The notes under the pieces are model-generated. The model made no database searches. It saw only the letters and a list, made by a program, of their open reading frames with translations, and was not told the origin of the DNA. This document shows, piece after piece, positions 1 through 7,186 of a stretch of DNA of 7,186 nucleotides. The position numbers and the translations under genes were made by a program. The stretch's first letter is position 1, and every line of letters begins with the position of its first letter. This DNA comes from G020353115 sp964481765. Lineage in GTDB: Bacteria; Bacteroidota; Bacteroidia; Bacteroidales; VadinHA17. The stretch spans positions 1-7,186 of the forward strand of contig CAYZVJ010000121.1 of NCBI GenBank assembly GCA_964481765.1, in the 5' to 3' direction.

Positions 1-907
1 TAAAACAGGCGATCAGCAAAATCAGCAATGCCATAATGGTTGGAGATATCTTATGTGCCGGGTGTAATCCTGGATATAGCCAGTTACCCCAGATCTCCCG
101 GCTGTTATCCGCAACATCTGCCAGGGGTATGAGCCTGAAATCATTTATTTTAAAATTCTCATTTGCTTTGTTATGGACTGGAATCACTTCATCTATTTGA
201 CTGTCGATAAGCGGAAGCTGGCTTTCATCCGGCACCAGGAGGAAAGTAGCTGCAACAAAATTTGTCCAGCTCTGTTCATCTAAACCGAAAATGTCAATGT
301 AATTTTCAAACAGTAACAGGGCATCAAACTGCAGGCTGCTGTTTTGGGTTATCTCTTTAAATACAGCCCCGATGACGAAATCAAACGGTTTACCCTCACT
401 GTCATATACCGTGATCATTTCACCGACGGGGTTCTGATCTCCAAAATGGATCTCAGCCAGTTGCTCGCTGATCATGATGTTGCCTTTTCCAAGGAATGAC
501 TCATAACTCCCGGAAACCAGGGGTAGATCGAAAGCCCTGAAATAATCGGGATCAGCAAAGGCGATCAGCCGGCTGAAAACCTCATTGCCGTGCTTGACCG
601 ATAGCCTGTTCCTGTCAAACCGGATCACCGATTCAACGCCACTGATACCCCCGGAAATCATCGGCCCAAGTGCCATTGGCGTGATCCCATATTCCTGCAT
701 ACGGCCCTGAAGATCACGTATCGAATTGATCTTGTAGATCTGATCGCTCCGGCTGTGCATCATATCAAATTCAGCACCAAACATATGATTGTAATAGGCA
801 ACAATGCAGATCGCCAGAGATACTCCCAAACCGATGACATTGATCAAAGCAAAGAGCTTATTCTTGTAAAGATTTCTCAGGGCTGTCAGAATGTAATTCC
901 GTATCAT
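1..907 (-). CDS. ABC transporter permease, FtsX/MacB type (N-terminal part, cut by window edge)
   Basis: An open frame runs from an ATG at 907-905 to the window edge without a stop, giving 302 residues. The first 40 residues (MIRNYILTALRNLYKNKLFA, then INVIGLGVSLAICIVAYYNH) are a short cytoplasmic start followed by TM helix 1, as in the large Bacteroidota family of FtsX-like permeases. Residues about 45-285 form the extracytoplasmic MacB-type periplasmic core domain, with recognisable FADPDYFRAFDLPLVSG and MISEQLAEIHFGDQNPVGE segments. At the cut, ISPTIMALLILLIACF begins TM helix 2. Full-length relatives are about 780-800 residues with a second copy of the domain, so more than half is missing. 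Such permeases pair with an ATPase of the LolD/MacB type and move or mechanically act on envelope substrates; no ATPase is visible here. The gene is divergent from the sulfatase block and probably unrelated in function. The start is favoured by alignment with the family; no Shine-Dalgarno sequence precedes it. Confidence 0.88.
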   Translation of the reverse strand, partial: MIRNYILTALRNLYKNKLFALINVIGLGVSLAICIVAYYNHMFGAEFDMMHSRSDQIYKINSIRDLQGRMQEYGITPMALGPMISGGISGVESVIRFDRNRLSVKHGNEVFSRLIAFADPDYFRAFDLPLVSGSYESFLGKGNIMISEQLAEIHFGDQNPVGEMITVYDSEGKPFDFVIGAVFKEITQNSSLQFDALLLFENYIDIFGLDEQSWTNFVAATFLLVPDESQLPLIDSQIDEVIPVHNKANENFKINDFRLIPLADVADNSREIWGNWLYPGLHPAHKISPTIMALLILLIACF

Positions 908-1042
908 TGACTTGTTATTGAATTAAAGAGATTAAATATAAACAGTGTGGGTGAATATTCATAATTTGACCTGTCCAGAAGTGGGTTAATGAAAAAGTCG
1001 CATTAAAAAGACAAGGATCTTACATGAATGTTGCATTTTTTA

Positions 1043-1050
1043 TATTTTTG
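1043..1050 (+). promoter_or_regulatory. Candidate Bacteroidota -7 promoter element upstream of the sulfatase
   Basis: TATTTTTG matches the Bacteroidota primary-sigma -7 consensus TAnnTTTG exactly and ends 44 bp before the sulfatase ATG, which would give a 5' leader of roughly 35-40 nt. No clear TTTG-type -33 element is found at the expected spacing (around 1018-1024 reads ATCTTAC), so the assignment rests on the -7 match alone in AT-rich DNA. The element overlaps an imperfect dyad centred on AACGTT (1044-1063), which could be an operator. Confidence 0.4.
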
Positions 1051-1094
1051 AACGTTAAAATATCACGATGTGTAACGGATAAAGTTGAACTGAA

Positions 1095-2218
1095 ATGAAA
1101 CGATTAGGTTTATCACTTGCTGGAATAATGCTTCTGTGTTTGGTATCCTGCCAGCGGGAACCGCAGAAACCGGAACAGCCAAACATCATTTTTATCCTCG
1201 TTGATGACCTGGGTTGGAAAGATGTGGGCTACATGGGTAGTACATTTTATGAGACACCCAACATCGACCGGTTAGCAGATGAGGGGATGATTTTCACAGA
1301 TGCATATGCAGCCTGTGCAGTCTGCTCACCGACCCGTGCATCCATCCTTACCGGAAGGTATCCTACACGGATTGGCATTACCGACTGGATCAGGGGCAGG
1401 TATTCCGGTGTTGTAGTCCCTGAAAACAAGCAAAATCCATCGGGATATGATACCATTCCATCCCGGAAATTACTTACTCCAAAGAATCCATACTGGATGG
1501 AGCACGAGGAGGTTACCTTGGCAGAGATGCTGAAAACCAAAGGCTATGTAACGGGGCATGTTGGTAAATGGCACCTGGGTCCAGAGGAGTGGTCACCCCT
1601 TACTCAGGGATTTGATTTCAATGCCGGGGGAGAAGATTATGGGCAGCCCCCCTCCTATTTTGATCCCTATACACGGGGTGATTTTTCAATCGAATCGCTT
1701 CCGTCAAGGAATCCGGGAGAATACCTGACCGACAGACTGGCAGATGAAGCGGTATCCTTTATCGAGGAAAACAAAGACCATCCCTTTTTCCTTTATCTCT
1801 GCCACTATGCCGTCCATACTCCCATCCAGGCAAAACCGGAAATCACCACTTACTTTATCAATAAAGCGGAAGAGTTGGGTATTCCACCCCTGTCTGAATC
1901 GGAAAATGCATTAGCCATATCCTACCACAGAAACCCCCTGACCGGTCAAAGAAACCCGAAATACGCCGCAATGATCAAAAGTGTTGATGAGGCAACAGGG
2001 AAAATCATGCAAACACTAGATAAACTCAAGTTATCCAAAAATACCATCATTGTTTTCTTTTCTGATAACGGAGGACACGTTGTATCAACCGATAACAATC
2101 CGTTGAAACTGGGAAAAGGATTTCCATATGAAGGAGGAATCCGGGAACCGATGATCATTAAATGGCCCGGTGTCACCAAACCAGGTACCAAAAGCGAAGT
2201 TCCGGTTTCAAGCATCGA
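1095..2218 (+). CDS. Lipoprotein sulfatase, formylglycine (type I) family; C-terminus lost in assembly gap
   Basis: This enzyme hydrolyses sulfate esters, probably on a glycan, in the periplasm or at the cell surface. Residues 1-19 are a lipoprotein signal peptide with lipobox LVSC (Cys19). The alkaline-phosphatase-fold sulfatase domain starts at PNIIFILVDDLG (metal-binding Asp37, Asp38). Cys77 in CSPTR (77-81) is the residue converted to formylglycine, with Arg81, and TGRYP follows. Other expected active-site residues are Lys158 and His160 (VGKWHLG), His241 (HYAVHTP), Asp324-Asn325 (FSDNGG) and a lysine in PLKLGKG (338/341). Cys in the CxPxR core needs a formylglycine-generating or anSME-type maturase; none is in the window. 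About 374 residues are read before the Ns, whereas relatives are commonly 450-520, so roughly 80-140 residues are missing. CSPTR, the GITDWI segment after it and YEGGIREPMIIKWPG resemble the S1_16-like group, but I cannot assign a subfamily or substrate. The TGA seen in this frame just after the gap is not its real stop. Confidence 0.93.
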
Positions 2219-2318
2219 NNNNNNNNNNNNNNNNNNNNNNNNNNNNNNNNNNNNNNNNNNNNNNNNNNNNNNNNNNNNNNNNNNNNNNNNNNNNNNNNNN
2301 NNNNNNNNNNNNNNNNNN
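2219..2318. other. Assembly gap (100 Ns)
   Basis: This is a run of exactly 100 Ns, the customary placeholder for a scaffold join of unknown size. The left side ends inside the sulfatase, in the SSI(D/E) segment that normally leads into its C-terminal part. The right side begins inside a UroD-family protein in a different reading frame. Typical lengths of the two families imply that at least about 400-600 bp is missing, and whole genes could also be absent. Any open frame drawn across the gap is an artefact. Confidence 0.97.
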
Positions 2319-3252
2319 TGAACTGGAACGGTTACTGGAGGAGGACATGTTATTAACCGGTTTATGGGATAATTCCTATTTTCAAAAATACAAACCGGGA
2401 GAAGAGTTTACCGATGAATGGGGCATCGGGTGGAAAGCCATTCCCTATTCAACAAAATTCGGAACCGGGATATACACTGAAATGATCGATCATCCATTGA
2501 AAAGAGATGAGGATATCTGCACCTACAGGCCACCCGATCCGAACCGGAATGAATTGTTTCGCGAAACAGAACAGGCCATCCGGGACTTTAAATCCGAATA
2601 TTGGATTGTCGGTGTAACAGTAACTACTATGTTTGAAAAAGCCTGGGCGCTGAGAGGTTTTGAACAGATCATGCTGGATATGCTAAAAAGCCCTGATCTG
2701 GTAGATGTGATACTTGATCTTCCTTTCGGGTACCATCTTACCATAGCCAAAAAACTGGTTGAAATGGGAGTGGATATGATCTGGCTGGGTGATGATGTGG
2801 GTGCACAACACTCCATGCTCATTGCGCCTGACCAGTGGAGAAGGTTTCTTAAAAACAGAATGGCGGAATTCATTCAATCGTTGAAATCAATGAATCCGGA
2901 TCTGAAAGTTGCCTATCATTCAGATGGGTACCTTTATCCCATCATTCCTGACCTGATCGAGATCGGGCTGGATGTACTGAATCCAATACAGCCCGGAGCA
3001 ATGGATCCCTCCAGGTTGAAACGTGAGTTTGGTAATAACCTTTGCTTCTGGGGAGGGATCGATGAACAGTATACACTTCCTTTCGGGTCACCGGATGATG
3101 TCAGCAAGGAGGTGTTTAACCGGGTTGCCACATTGGGAAACCAGGGAGGACTTATCATCGGCCCGACGCATCATGTCCAACTCGATACCCCCATGGAAAA
3201 TTTTATTGCCATGGTTGAGGCGATTGGCAAGACGTATACATCAGACCACTGA
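2319..3252 (+). CDS. Uroporphyrinogen decarboxylase superfamily protein (UroD/MtaA-like), N-terminus lost in gap
   Basis: The visible 310 residues (first full codon at 2320) cover most of a UroD-fold TIM barrel; relatives are about 340-380 residues, so some 30-70 N-terminal residues lie in the gap. Family landmarks are TDEWGIGWK (near 2410), HPLKRDEDICTYRPPDP, GVDMIWLGDDVGAQHSML, APDQWRRFLK, VAYHSDGYLYPIIPDLIEIG (from 2908), NPIQPGAMD, FWGGIDEQYTLPFGSPDDV, and GPTHHVQLDTPMEN near the end. The family includes haem-pathway decarboxylases and methylcobamide:thiol methyltransferases (MtaA, CmuA), plus many uncharacterised COG0407-type members near carbohydrate genes. It is unlikely to be HemE: it lacks an obvious HemE N-terminus (not seen) and sits among glycan genes. 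The zinc-ligand H-x-C of MtaA is H-S-D here (2917-2925), and the late Cys position appears to be Thr-His-His (3166-3174), so classical thiol methyltransfer is doubtful. No signal peptide can be judged; it is probably cytoplasmic. The next gene follows after 60 bp on the same strand. Confidence 0.85.
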
Positions 3253-3312
3253 ATTTCCCGGTGAATGATTATATTTACCTGAACTGAACCTTAAAATAAA
3301 TTCCAGGTTATC

Positions 3313-6300
3313 ATGATCAACAGAAATATCATGCTCACTGTTTATGCTAAAAAATGGTGGTTCATCATCCTCATTGGATTGATTGCCGGATCTGCCTGTT
3401 CCCCTTCCAAAACCAAGGTGGAAACGATACCTTATAGAACCGGATCGTGGCAGCCAGATACTCTTGGTAATCACCGGGTTGTATTGCATGTTACGGGTAA
3501 TGAGAAGGCTGTAAAAGCAGAGATCCCATGGCGGAGGAGAGATCAATATCCCGGCGATAAAATGATGATCCTGGTCGATGAAAAGACAGGTCAACAGGTT
3601 CTGAATATGATGCCTGTAGATATCAGGAGGGAATATGGAAAGATTGTCTTTGAACCGGTTACCGGTCCCGGCGATTATTACCTCTACTACCTCCCGTATC
3701 AGATATCGGGCAGAAATTATCCGAAAGTTGATTACCCGAAACCGGTTTACCGCATTGATTCTTCATGGGTAAGCCAGAACCATCTTGAGGTGGCTGAACT
3801 CACAGAGGAAAGCTGGATGAAATTACCAGAGGCGGAGATTGTGGAATTCCAATCCATTGATCAGTTCAATAGTTTCTACCCGATGGAAGTAATAGCCACC
3901 AAAGAAGAGACGGAAGAGCTGCTCTCCGGGTTTCCCGACTCACACTACCTGCTTTTTCCTGAAAGCAGGGAATTTCCTGTCAGGATGACCGGAGACCTGC
4001 CCTATCGCTGGATTAAGAAAGGCATTCAGGAAATTTTCAAAGCTGAACCCTGTATCAATGAATATTTCGCTTTCCAGATTGGCTTATATGCAGTGAAATC
4101 CCCGATTGAAGATATAGAGATCCTCTGTACCAGCTTATCGAATAAAACCGGCAAAGAAATGATACCAGCAGAAAGTATAACCTGCTTCAACAAGGAAGGA
4201 ATTAACTGGGATGGTAAATACTTCAGAAAAAAAATAGCCGTAGATGAAGGAAAAATCCAGGCTCTGTGGTTTGGGATCGATATACCGGATACTGTTTCAC
4301 CCGGAACATACAGAGGAAAAATTACGATCCAGCCACATCAACTGCCTGAACAAACAATCGAATTGGAATTGGATATTCAGAACCGGACACTTGAAGATCG
4401 TGGAGATGGTGAGCCATGGAAACATTCACGGTTGCGTTGGCTGAACTCTCAGATAGCGTCAGGTACTGATATTGTTGAACCGTTTACTCCGCTGGTCAGG
4501 AATGGGAATATCCTTTCCTGCCTTGGGAGAACGATTATTCTGGACGAACTGGGTTTGCCTGAGAAGTACCTTACCTATTTCAATCCTGCCGTTACCCGCA
4601 TTCTGGAAATAGGTGAAGAAGTTATAAGTCACCCGTTCACGTTTATCATTATGGATAAGCATGGTGAAAAAATGAGTGGATCGTCAACCGATCTGACATT
4701 CCAGGTATCGGAACCAGGACTGATCAGCTGGCAGACAAAAAGCAGTGCAGGAAGCCTGGAGATTGAGTATAACGGGAAAATGGAATTTGACGGGTATATT
4801 GGTTACCATATAGTGCTGACGGCAATGGAAGAGACTGAACTCAGCAATATACAACTTGAAATACCGATAAATGAGGAGTTTGCCACATACTTTATGGGGC
4901 TTGGACATAAAGGAGGAAGACGGTCAGGTGATTATTCCTGGAAATGGGATCAACAAAAGAACCAGGAGGGGGCATGGATCGGAAATGTAAACGGAGGTCT
5001 GCAGTTCGCTCTCAGAGGTGAAAATTATGCCCGTCCACTGAATACCAACTTTTACCTCTCAAAACCCCTGAATATGCCCGAATCATGGTACAACGATGGC
5101 AAAGGAGGAATTGAGATACGCAGGAATAAAGAAAACATCGTACTGGTTAACGCTTACTCAGGTCCCCGGGAACTTGAGAAAAACCAGGAACTTTATTTTG
5201 ATTTCTCTCTTCTGCTTACGCCATTCAAACCCCTGGACACAAAACTTCAATGGAGCACACGATTCTACCACAGGTATAACCCGGTGGATAGCATTCTCGC
5301 CACCGGGGCAACGGTGGTAAATGTGCATCATGCAAATGAAGTAAATCCATATATCAACTATCCGTTTCTCCATCAACAGGAAATGAAGGAATACATTACC
5401 GAAGCACATCAAAAAGGGCTTAAGGTAAAGATATACAACACCATCAGGGAGTTGTCGAACCATGCACCTGAGCTGTTCGCTATACGGAGTCTTGGTCATG
5501 AGATCTTTTCACCCGGCCCGGGAAATGGATATTCCTGGTTACAGGAACACCTTGTGGATGATTATATTGCTGCCTGGTTTGTACCCCACCTTAACGATGC
5601 AGCCATTATTAATTCAGGCATGTCACGCTGGCACAACTATTATATTGAAGGACTTGACTGGCTTGCCAGAAATATGGAAATAGACGGATTATATATTGAT
5701 GATGTTGCCTTTGACCGGACAACCATGAAGAGGGTGAGAAAAATCCTGGACCGGAACAGGGATGGAGCACTTATTGATCTTCACTCAGCGAACCAGTTTA
5801 ATGTCCGGGATGGATTCATTAACAGCGCGTGCCTCTATATGGAACATTTTCCGTATATTGATCGTCTCTGGTTTGGCGAATATTTTGACAAAGATTCACC
5901 ACCTGATTTCTGGTTGGTCGAAATGTCCGGCATTCCATTCGGATTGATGGGAGAAATGCTTCAGGATGGAGGGAATAAATATCGTGGTATGGTGTATGGA
6001 ATGACCTCTCGTTTACCCTGGGCAGGTGACCCCCGAAGCCTATGGAAGATCTGGGACGAGTTCGGTATGGAGGAGAGTGAAATGATCGGTTACTGGTCAC
6101 CCGATTGCCCCATAAATACAGACAAACCAACTGTTCTTGCTACCGCTTATGTCAGGGAGGATGGATGCCTGGTTGCTATCGGCAGCTGGGCAGAGTCAAC
6201 CGAATACATTCACCTTCTGGTCGATTGGGACAGGCTGGGGATCAACATGGAAAATGCACACGTTGAGGCTCCCTGTATTAAGGATTTTCAGGAACACCAA

Positions 6301-6375
6301 AGCTTCTCACTCAATGGATTAATACCAGTGGAACCAGGAAAAGGATGGATATTAAAGATTTATGAAGTAGAATAG
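3313..6375 (+). CDS. Large lipoprotein, putative glycoside hydrolase (DUF6067 / GH123-like)
   Basis: This is a 1020-residue exported protein. Residues 1-29 are a signal peptide with hydrophobic core WWFIILIGLIAG and a probable lipid-modified Cys29 (GSAC, a loose lipobox). The start at 3313 gives a long n-region; Met7 (3331) is an equally plausible start. Residues about 40-620 are beta-rich and contain family segments GDYYLYYLPY, FYPMEVIATKEE, YLLFPESREFPVRMT, EPWKHSRLRWLNS (from 367), FMGLGHKGG (from about 527) and WIGNVNGGLQ (from 555). The C-terminal part, from LQWSTRFYHR (about 645), reads as a TIM barrel: NVHHANEVNPYINYPF (671 on), KVKIYNTIRELSN, MSRWHNYYIEGLDWLARN, IDGLYIDDVAFD (Asp796, Asp797), LIDLHSANQF (Asp822), YMEHFPYIDRLWFGEYFD (Glu844, Glu856), and GIPFGLMGEML. 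A final beta domain ends the chain. I recognise this layout from proteins annotated as DUF6067/glycoside hydrolase domain-containing, related to the GH123 N-terminal domain family. GH123 enzymes are beta-N-acetylgalactosaminidases, but that activity is only an analogy here. The creatininase-family gene follows after 14 bp. Confidence 0.8.
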   Translation: MINRNIMLTVYAKKWWFIILIGLIAGSACSPSKTKVETIPYRTGSWQPDTLGNHRVVLHVTGNEKAVKAEIPWRRRDQYPGDKMMILVDEKTGQQVLNMMPVDIRREYGKIVFEPVTGPGDYYLYYLPYQISGRNYPKVDYPKPVYRIDSSWVSQNHLEVAELTEESWMKLPEAEIVEFQSIDQFNSFYPMEVIATKEETEELLSGFPDSHYLLFPESREFPVRMTGDLPYRWIKKGIQEIFKAEPCINEYFAFQIGLYAVKSPIEDIEILCTSLSNKTGKEMIPAESITCFNKEGINWDGKYFRKKIAVDEGKIQALWFGIDIPDTVSPGTYRGKITIQPHQLPEQTIELELDIQNRTLEDRGDGEPWKHSRLRWLNSQIASGTDIVEPFTPLVRNGNILSCLGRTIILDELGLPEKYLTYFNPAVTRILEIGEEVISHPFTFIIMDKHGEKMSGSSTDLTFQVSEPGLISWQTKSSAGSLEIEYNGKMEFDGYIGYHIVLTAMEETELSNIQLEIPINEEFATYFMGLGHKGGRRSGDYSWKWDQQKNQEGAWIGNVNGGLQFALRGENYARPLNTNFYLSKPLNMPESWYNDGKGGIEIRRNKENIVLVNAYSGPRELEKNQELYFDFSLLLTPFKPLDTKLQWSTRFYHRYNPVDSILATGATVVNVHHANEVNPYINYPFLHQQEMKEYITEAHQKGLKVKIYNTIRELSNHAPELFAIRSLGHEIFSPGPGNGYSWLQEHLVDDYIAAWFVPHLNDAAIINSGMSRWHNYYIEGLDWLARNMEIDGLYIDDVAFDRTTMKRVRKILDRNRDGALIDLHSANQFNVRDGFINSACLYMEHFPYIDRLWFGEYFDKDSPPDFWLVEMSGIPFGLMGEMLQDGGNKYRGMVYGMTSRLPWAGDPRSLWKIWDEFGMEESEMIGYWSPDCPINTDKPTVLATAYVREDGCLVAIGSWAESTEYIHLLVDWDRLGINMENAHVEAPCIKDFQEHQSFSLNGLIPVEPGKGWILKIYEVE

Positions 6376-6389
6376 AAAATCTGAAATGT

Positions 6390-7184
6390 ATGACTAAAAT
6401 CCCAAAAAATCAGACAATGACAAATAAACCCTATCTCCTTGCCCAAACAAACTGGAAAACAGTAAAAGGGCAACAGTACCGGGTGGCAGTACTTCCATGG
6501 GGTGCAACCGAAGCACACAATTACCATTTGCCGTATGGGATGGATATTATCCAGTCTGACTATATCGCTGCTGAAGCTGCACGAATTGCCTGGGAACAGG
6601 GATCAAAAACAATCGTTTTACCCTGTGTTCCTTTCGGAGTCAATACCGGTCAACTCGATATACCATTTACCATAAACCTGAATCCTTCGACCCATCATGC
6701 TATCCTTGAGGATATTGCTGAAAGCCTGGTCACTCAGGGAATGGATAAACTGCTTATTGTGAACGGGCACGGAGGAAATGATTTTAAGCAGATAATCCGT
6801 GAACTGCAACCACAGTTTCCCGAACTGTTCATCTGCACCCTTGACTGGTGGAAGATTTTCGATAACGCAGATTTCTTTGATGAACCGGGGGATCATGGTG
6901 GTGAAATGGAAACCAGTAACCTCCTGTTTATCGACCCGGATTTGATGTTGCCCCTCGACCAGGCAGGGGATGGCAAAGTAAAGAAATTCAGGTTGAGGGG
7001 AATTCAAGAGGGGTGGGTCTGGGCACCCAGGGAATGGACAAAAATTTCAGAAGATACAGGAGTGGGGAATCCAAAGCAGGCAACTGCAGAAAAGGGGAAG
7101 CGGTTTCTTCATGATGTCACCCAGAAGATCGCAAGCTTTATGATCGAACTGGCTCAGGCAGACCTGGATGACCTCTATGAGTGA
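6390..7184 (+). CDS. Creatininase-family metal-dependent amidohydrolase
   Basis: This is a complete 264-residue protein of the creatininase superfamily, whose members hydrolyse cyclic or linear amides (creatinine, formamidopyrimidines, MftE-type peptide cleavage) with two divalent metals. The signature LPWGATEAHNYHLPYGMD (35-52) supplies Glu41, His43 and Asp52, which match the usual E-x-H...D metal ligands. NGHGGN (125-130) supplies His127, and GDHGGEMETS (167-176) supplies His169, Glu172 and Glu174. The GHGGN form, rather than the GHYEN of true creatininase, places it with the broader family (FAPy deformylase and MftE relatives), so it should not be named creatininase. There is no signal peptide, so it is probably cytoplasmic. 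It begins 14 bp after the stop of the DUF6067-like gene, which implies co-transcription. A second ATG at 6417 (Met10, MTNKPYLLAQ) may be the true start, since the first nine residues (MTKIPKNQT) are low in hydrophobicity and not family-like. Its substrate is unknown. Confidence 0.9.
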   Translation: MTKIPKNQTMTNKPYLLAQTNWKTVKGQQYRVAVLPWGATEAHNYHLPYGMDIIQSDYIAAEAARIAWEQGSKTIVLPCVPFGVNTGQLDIPFTINLNPSTHHAILEDIAESLVTQGMDKLLIVNGHGGNDFKQIIRELQPQFPELFICTLDWWKIFDNADFFDEPGDHGGEMETSNLLFIDPDLMLPLDQAGDGKVKKFRLRGIQEGWVWAPREWTKISEDTGVGNPKQATAEKGKRFLHDVTQKIASFMIELAQADLDDLYE

Positions 7185-7186
7185 AA

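Noticed and set aside
953..960. GAATATTC palindrome in the divergent intergenic region
   Set aside because: It is only 8 bp in AT-rich DNA, with no partner site or promoter placement to support an operator.
2319..2321. TGA as the stop codon of the sulfatase
   Set aside because: It lies beyond the gap, within UroD-family coding sequence in a different frame, so it says nothing about where the sulfatase ends.
2523..2873. Antisense open frames within the UroD-like gene, and similar ones across the sulfatase, DUF6067-like and creatininase-like genes
   Set aside because: They lie opposite well-supported coding sequence and show no recognisable domains or sensible start context; they are shadows.
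2170..3252. Open frame spanning the N run and ending with the UroD-like protein
   Set aside because: Its first 16 residues are the sulfatase coding region read in another frame, and the middle is unknown bases. Only the part after 2318 is real.
2319..3252. HemE (haem biosynthesis uroporphyrinogen decarboxylase)
   Set aside because: The visible motifs (DEWGIGWK, HSDG, GGIDEQ) fit the divergent COG0407 group found near carbohydrate genes, and there are no haem genes nearby.
3277..3310. Weak inverted repeat ACCTGAA ... TTCCAGGT between the UroD-like and DUF6067-like genes
   Set aside because: The stem is about 7 bp with a bulged base and a long loop, with no T-tract after it, so it is not a convincing terminator. 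TATATTTA nearby misses the G of the -7 consensus.
1..7186. tRNA, rRNA, CRISPR array, insertion sequence or prophage elements
   Set aside because: I saw no repeat array, transposase motif, terminal inverted repeats or RNA gene structure; the window is almost fully occupied by ordinary coding sequence.

Overview
The window looks like draft or metagenome-assembled sequence from a member of the Bacteroidota. The evidence is: a divergent FtsX/MacB-type permease with the N-terminus usual for that phylum (ALRNLYKNKLFALINVIG); lipoprotein-type signal peptides on both glycan-active proteins; a TAnnTTTG-type -7 element in place of a sigma70 -10 box; start codons without a Shine-Dalgarno sequence; and moderate GC. 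A run of exactly 100 Ns (2219-2318) marks a scaffold join inside the window.

Layout. Positions 1-907 (minus strand) hold the N-terminal 302 residues of an ABC transporter permease, cut by the window edge. A 187-bp AT-rich divergent intergenic region (908-1094) carries a candidate promoter for the rightward genes. The rightward block is: (i) a lipoprotein sulfatase of the formylglycine type (1095-2218), which loses its C-terminus in the N gap; (ii) a uroporphyrinogen-decarboxylase-superfamily protein (2319-3252), which loses its N-terminus in the same gap; (iii) a 1020-residue lipoprotein glycoside-hydrolase-like protein of the DUF6067/GH123-like type (3313-6375); (iv) a creatininase-family metallohydrolase (6390-7184). 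Intergenic distances after the gap are 60 and 14 bp, so genes ii-iv are probably one operon. The sulfatase may belong to it too, but the gap prevents proof.

How the genes may work together (inference). Two exported lipoproteins, a sulfatase and a large putative glycosidase, could desulfate and cleave a sulfated glycan at the cell surface or in the periplasm. Two soluble, cytoplasmic-looking enzymes, a UroD/MtaA-fold protein and a creatininase-type amidohydrolase, could then process an unusual substituent of the released sugar. No SusC/SusD pair, sugar kinase or regulator lies in the window, so this would be only part of a utilisation locus. The set of two poorly characterised cytoplasmic families with a DUF6067-like protein and a sulfatase is the most interesting thing here. 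Its substrate cannot be read from the sequence.
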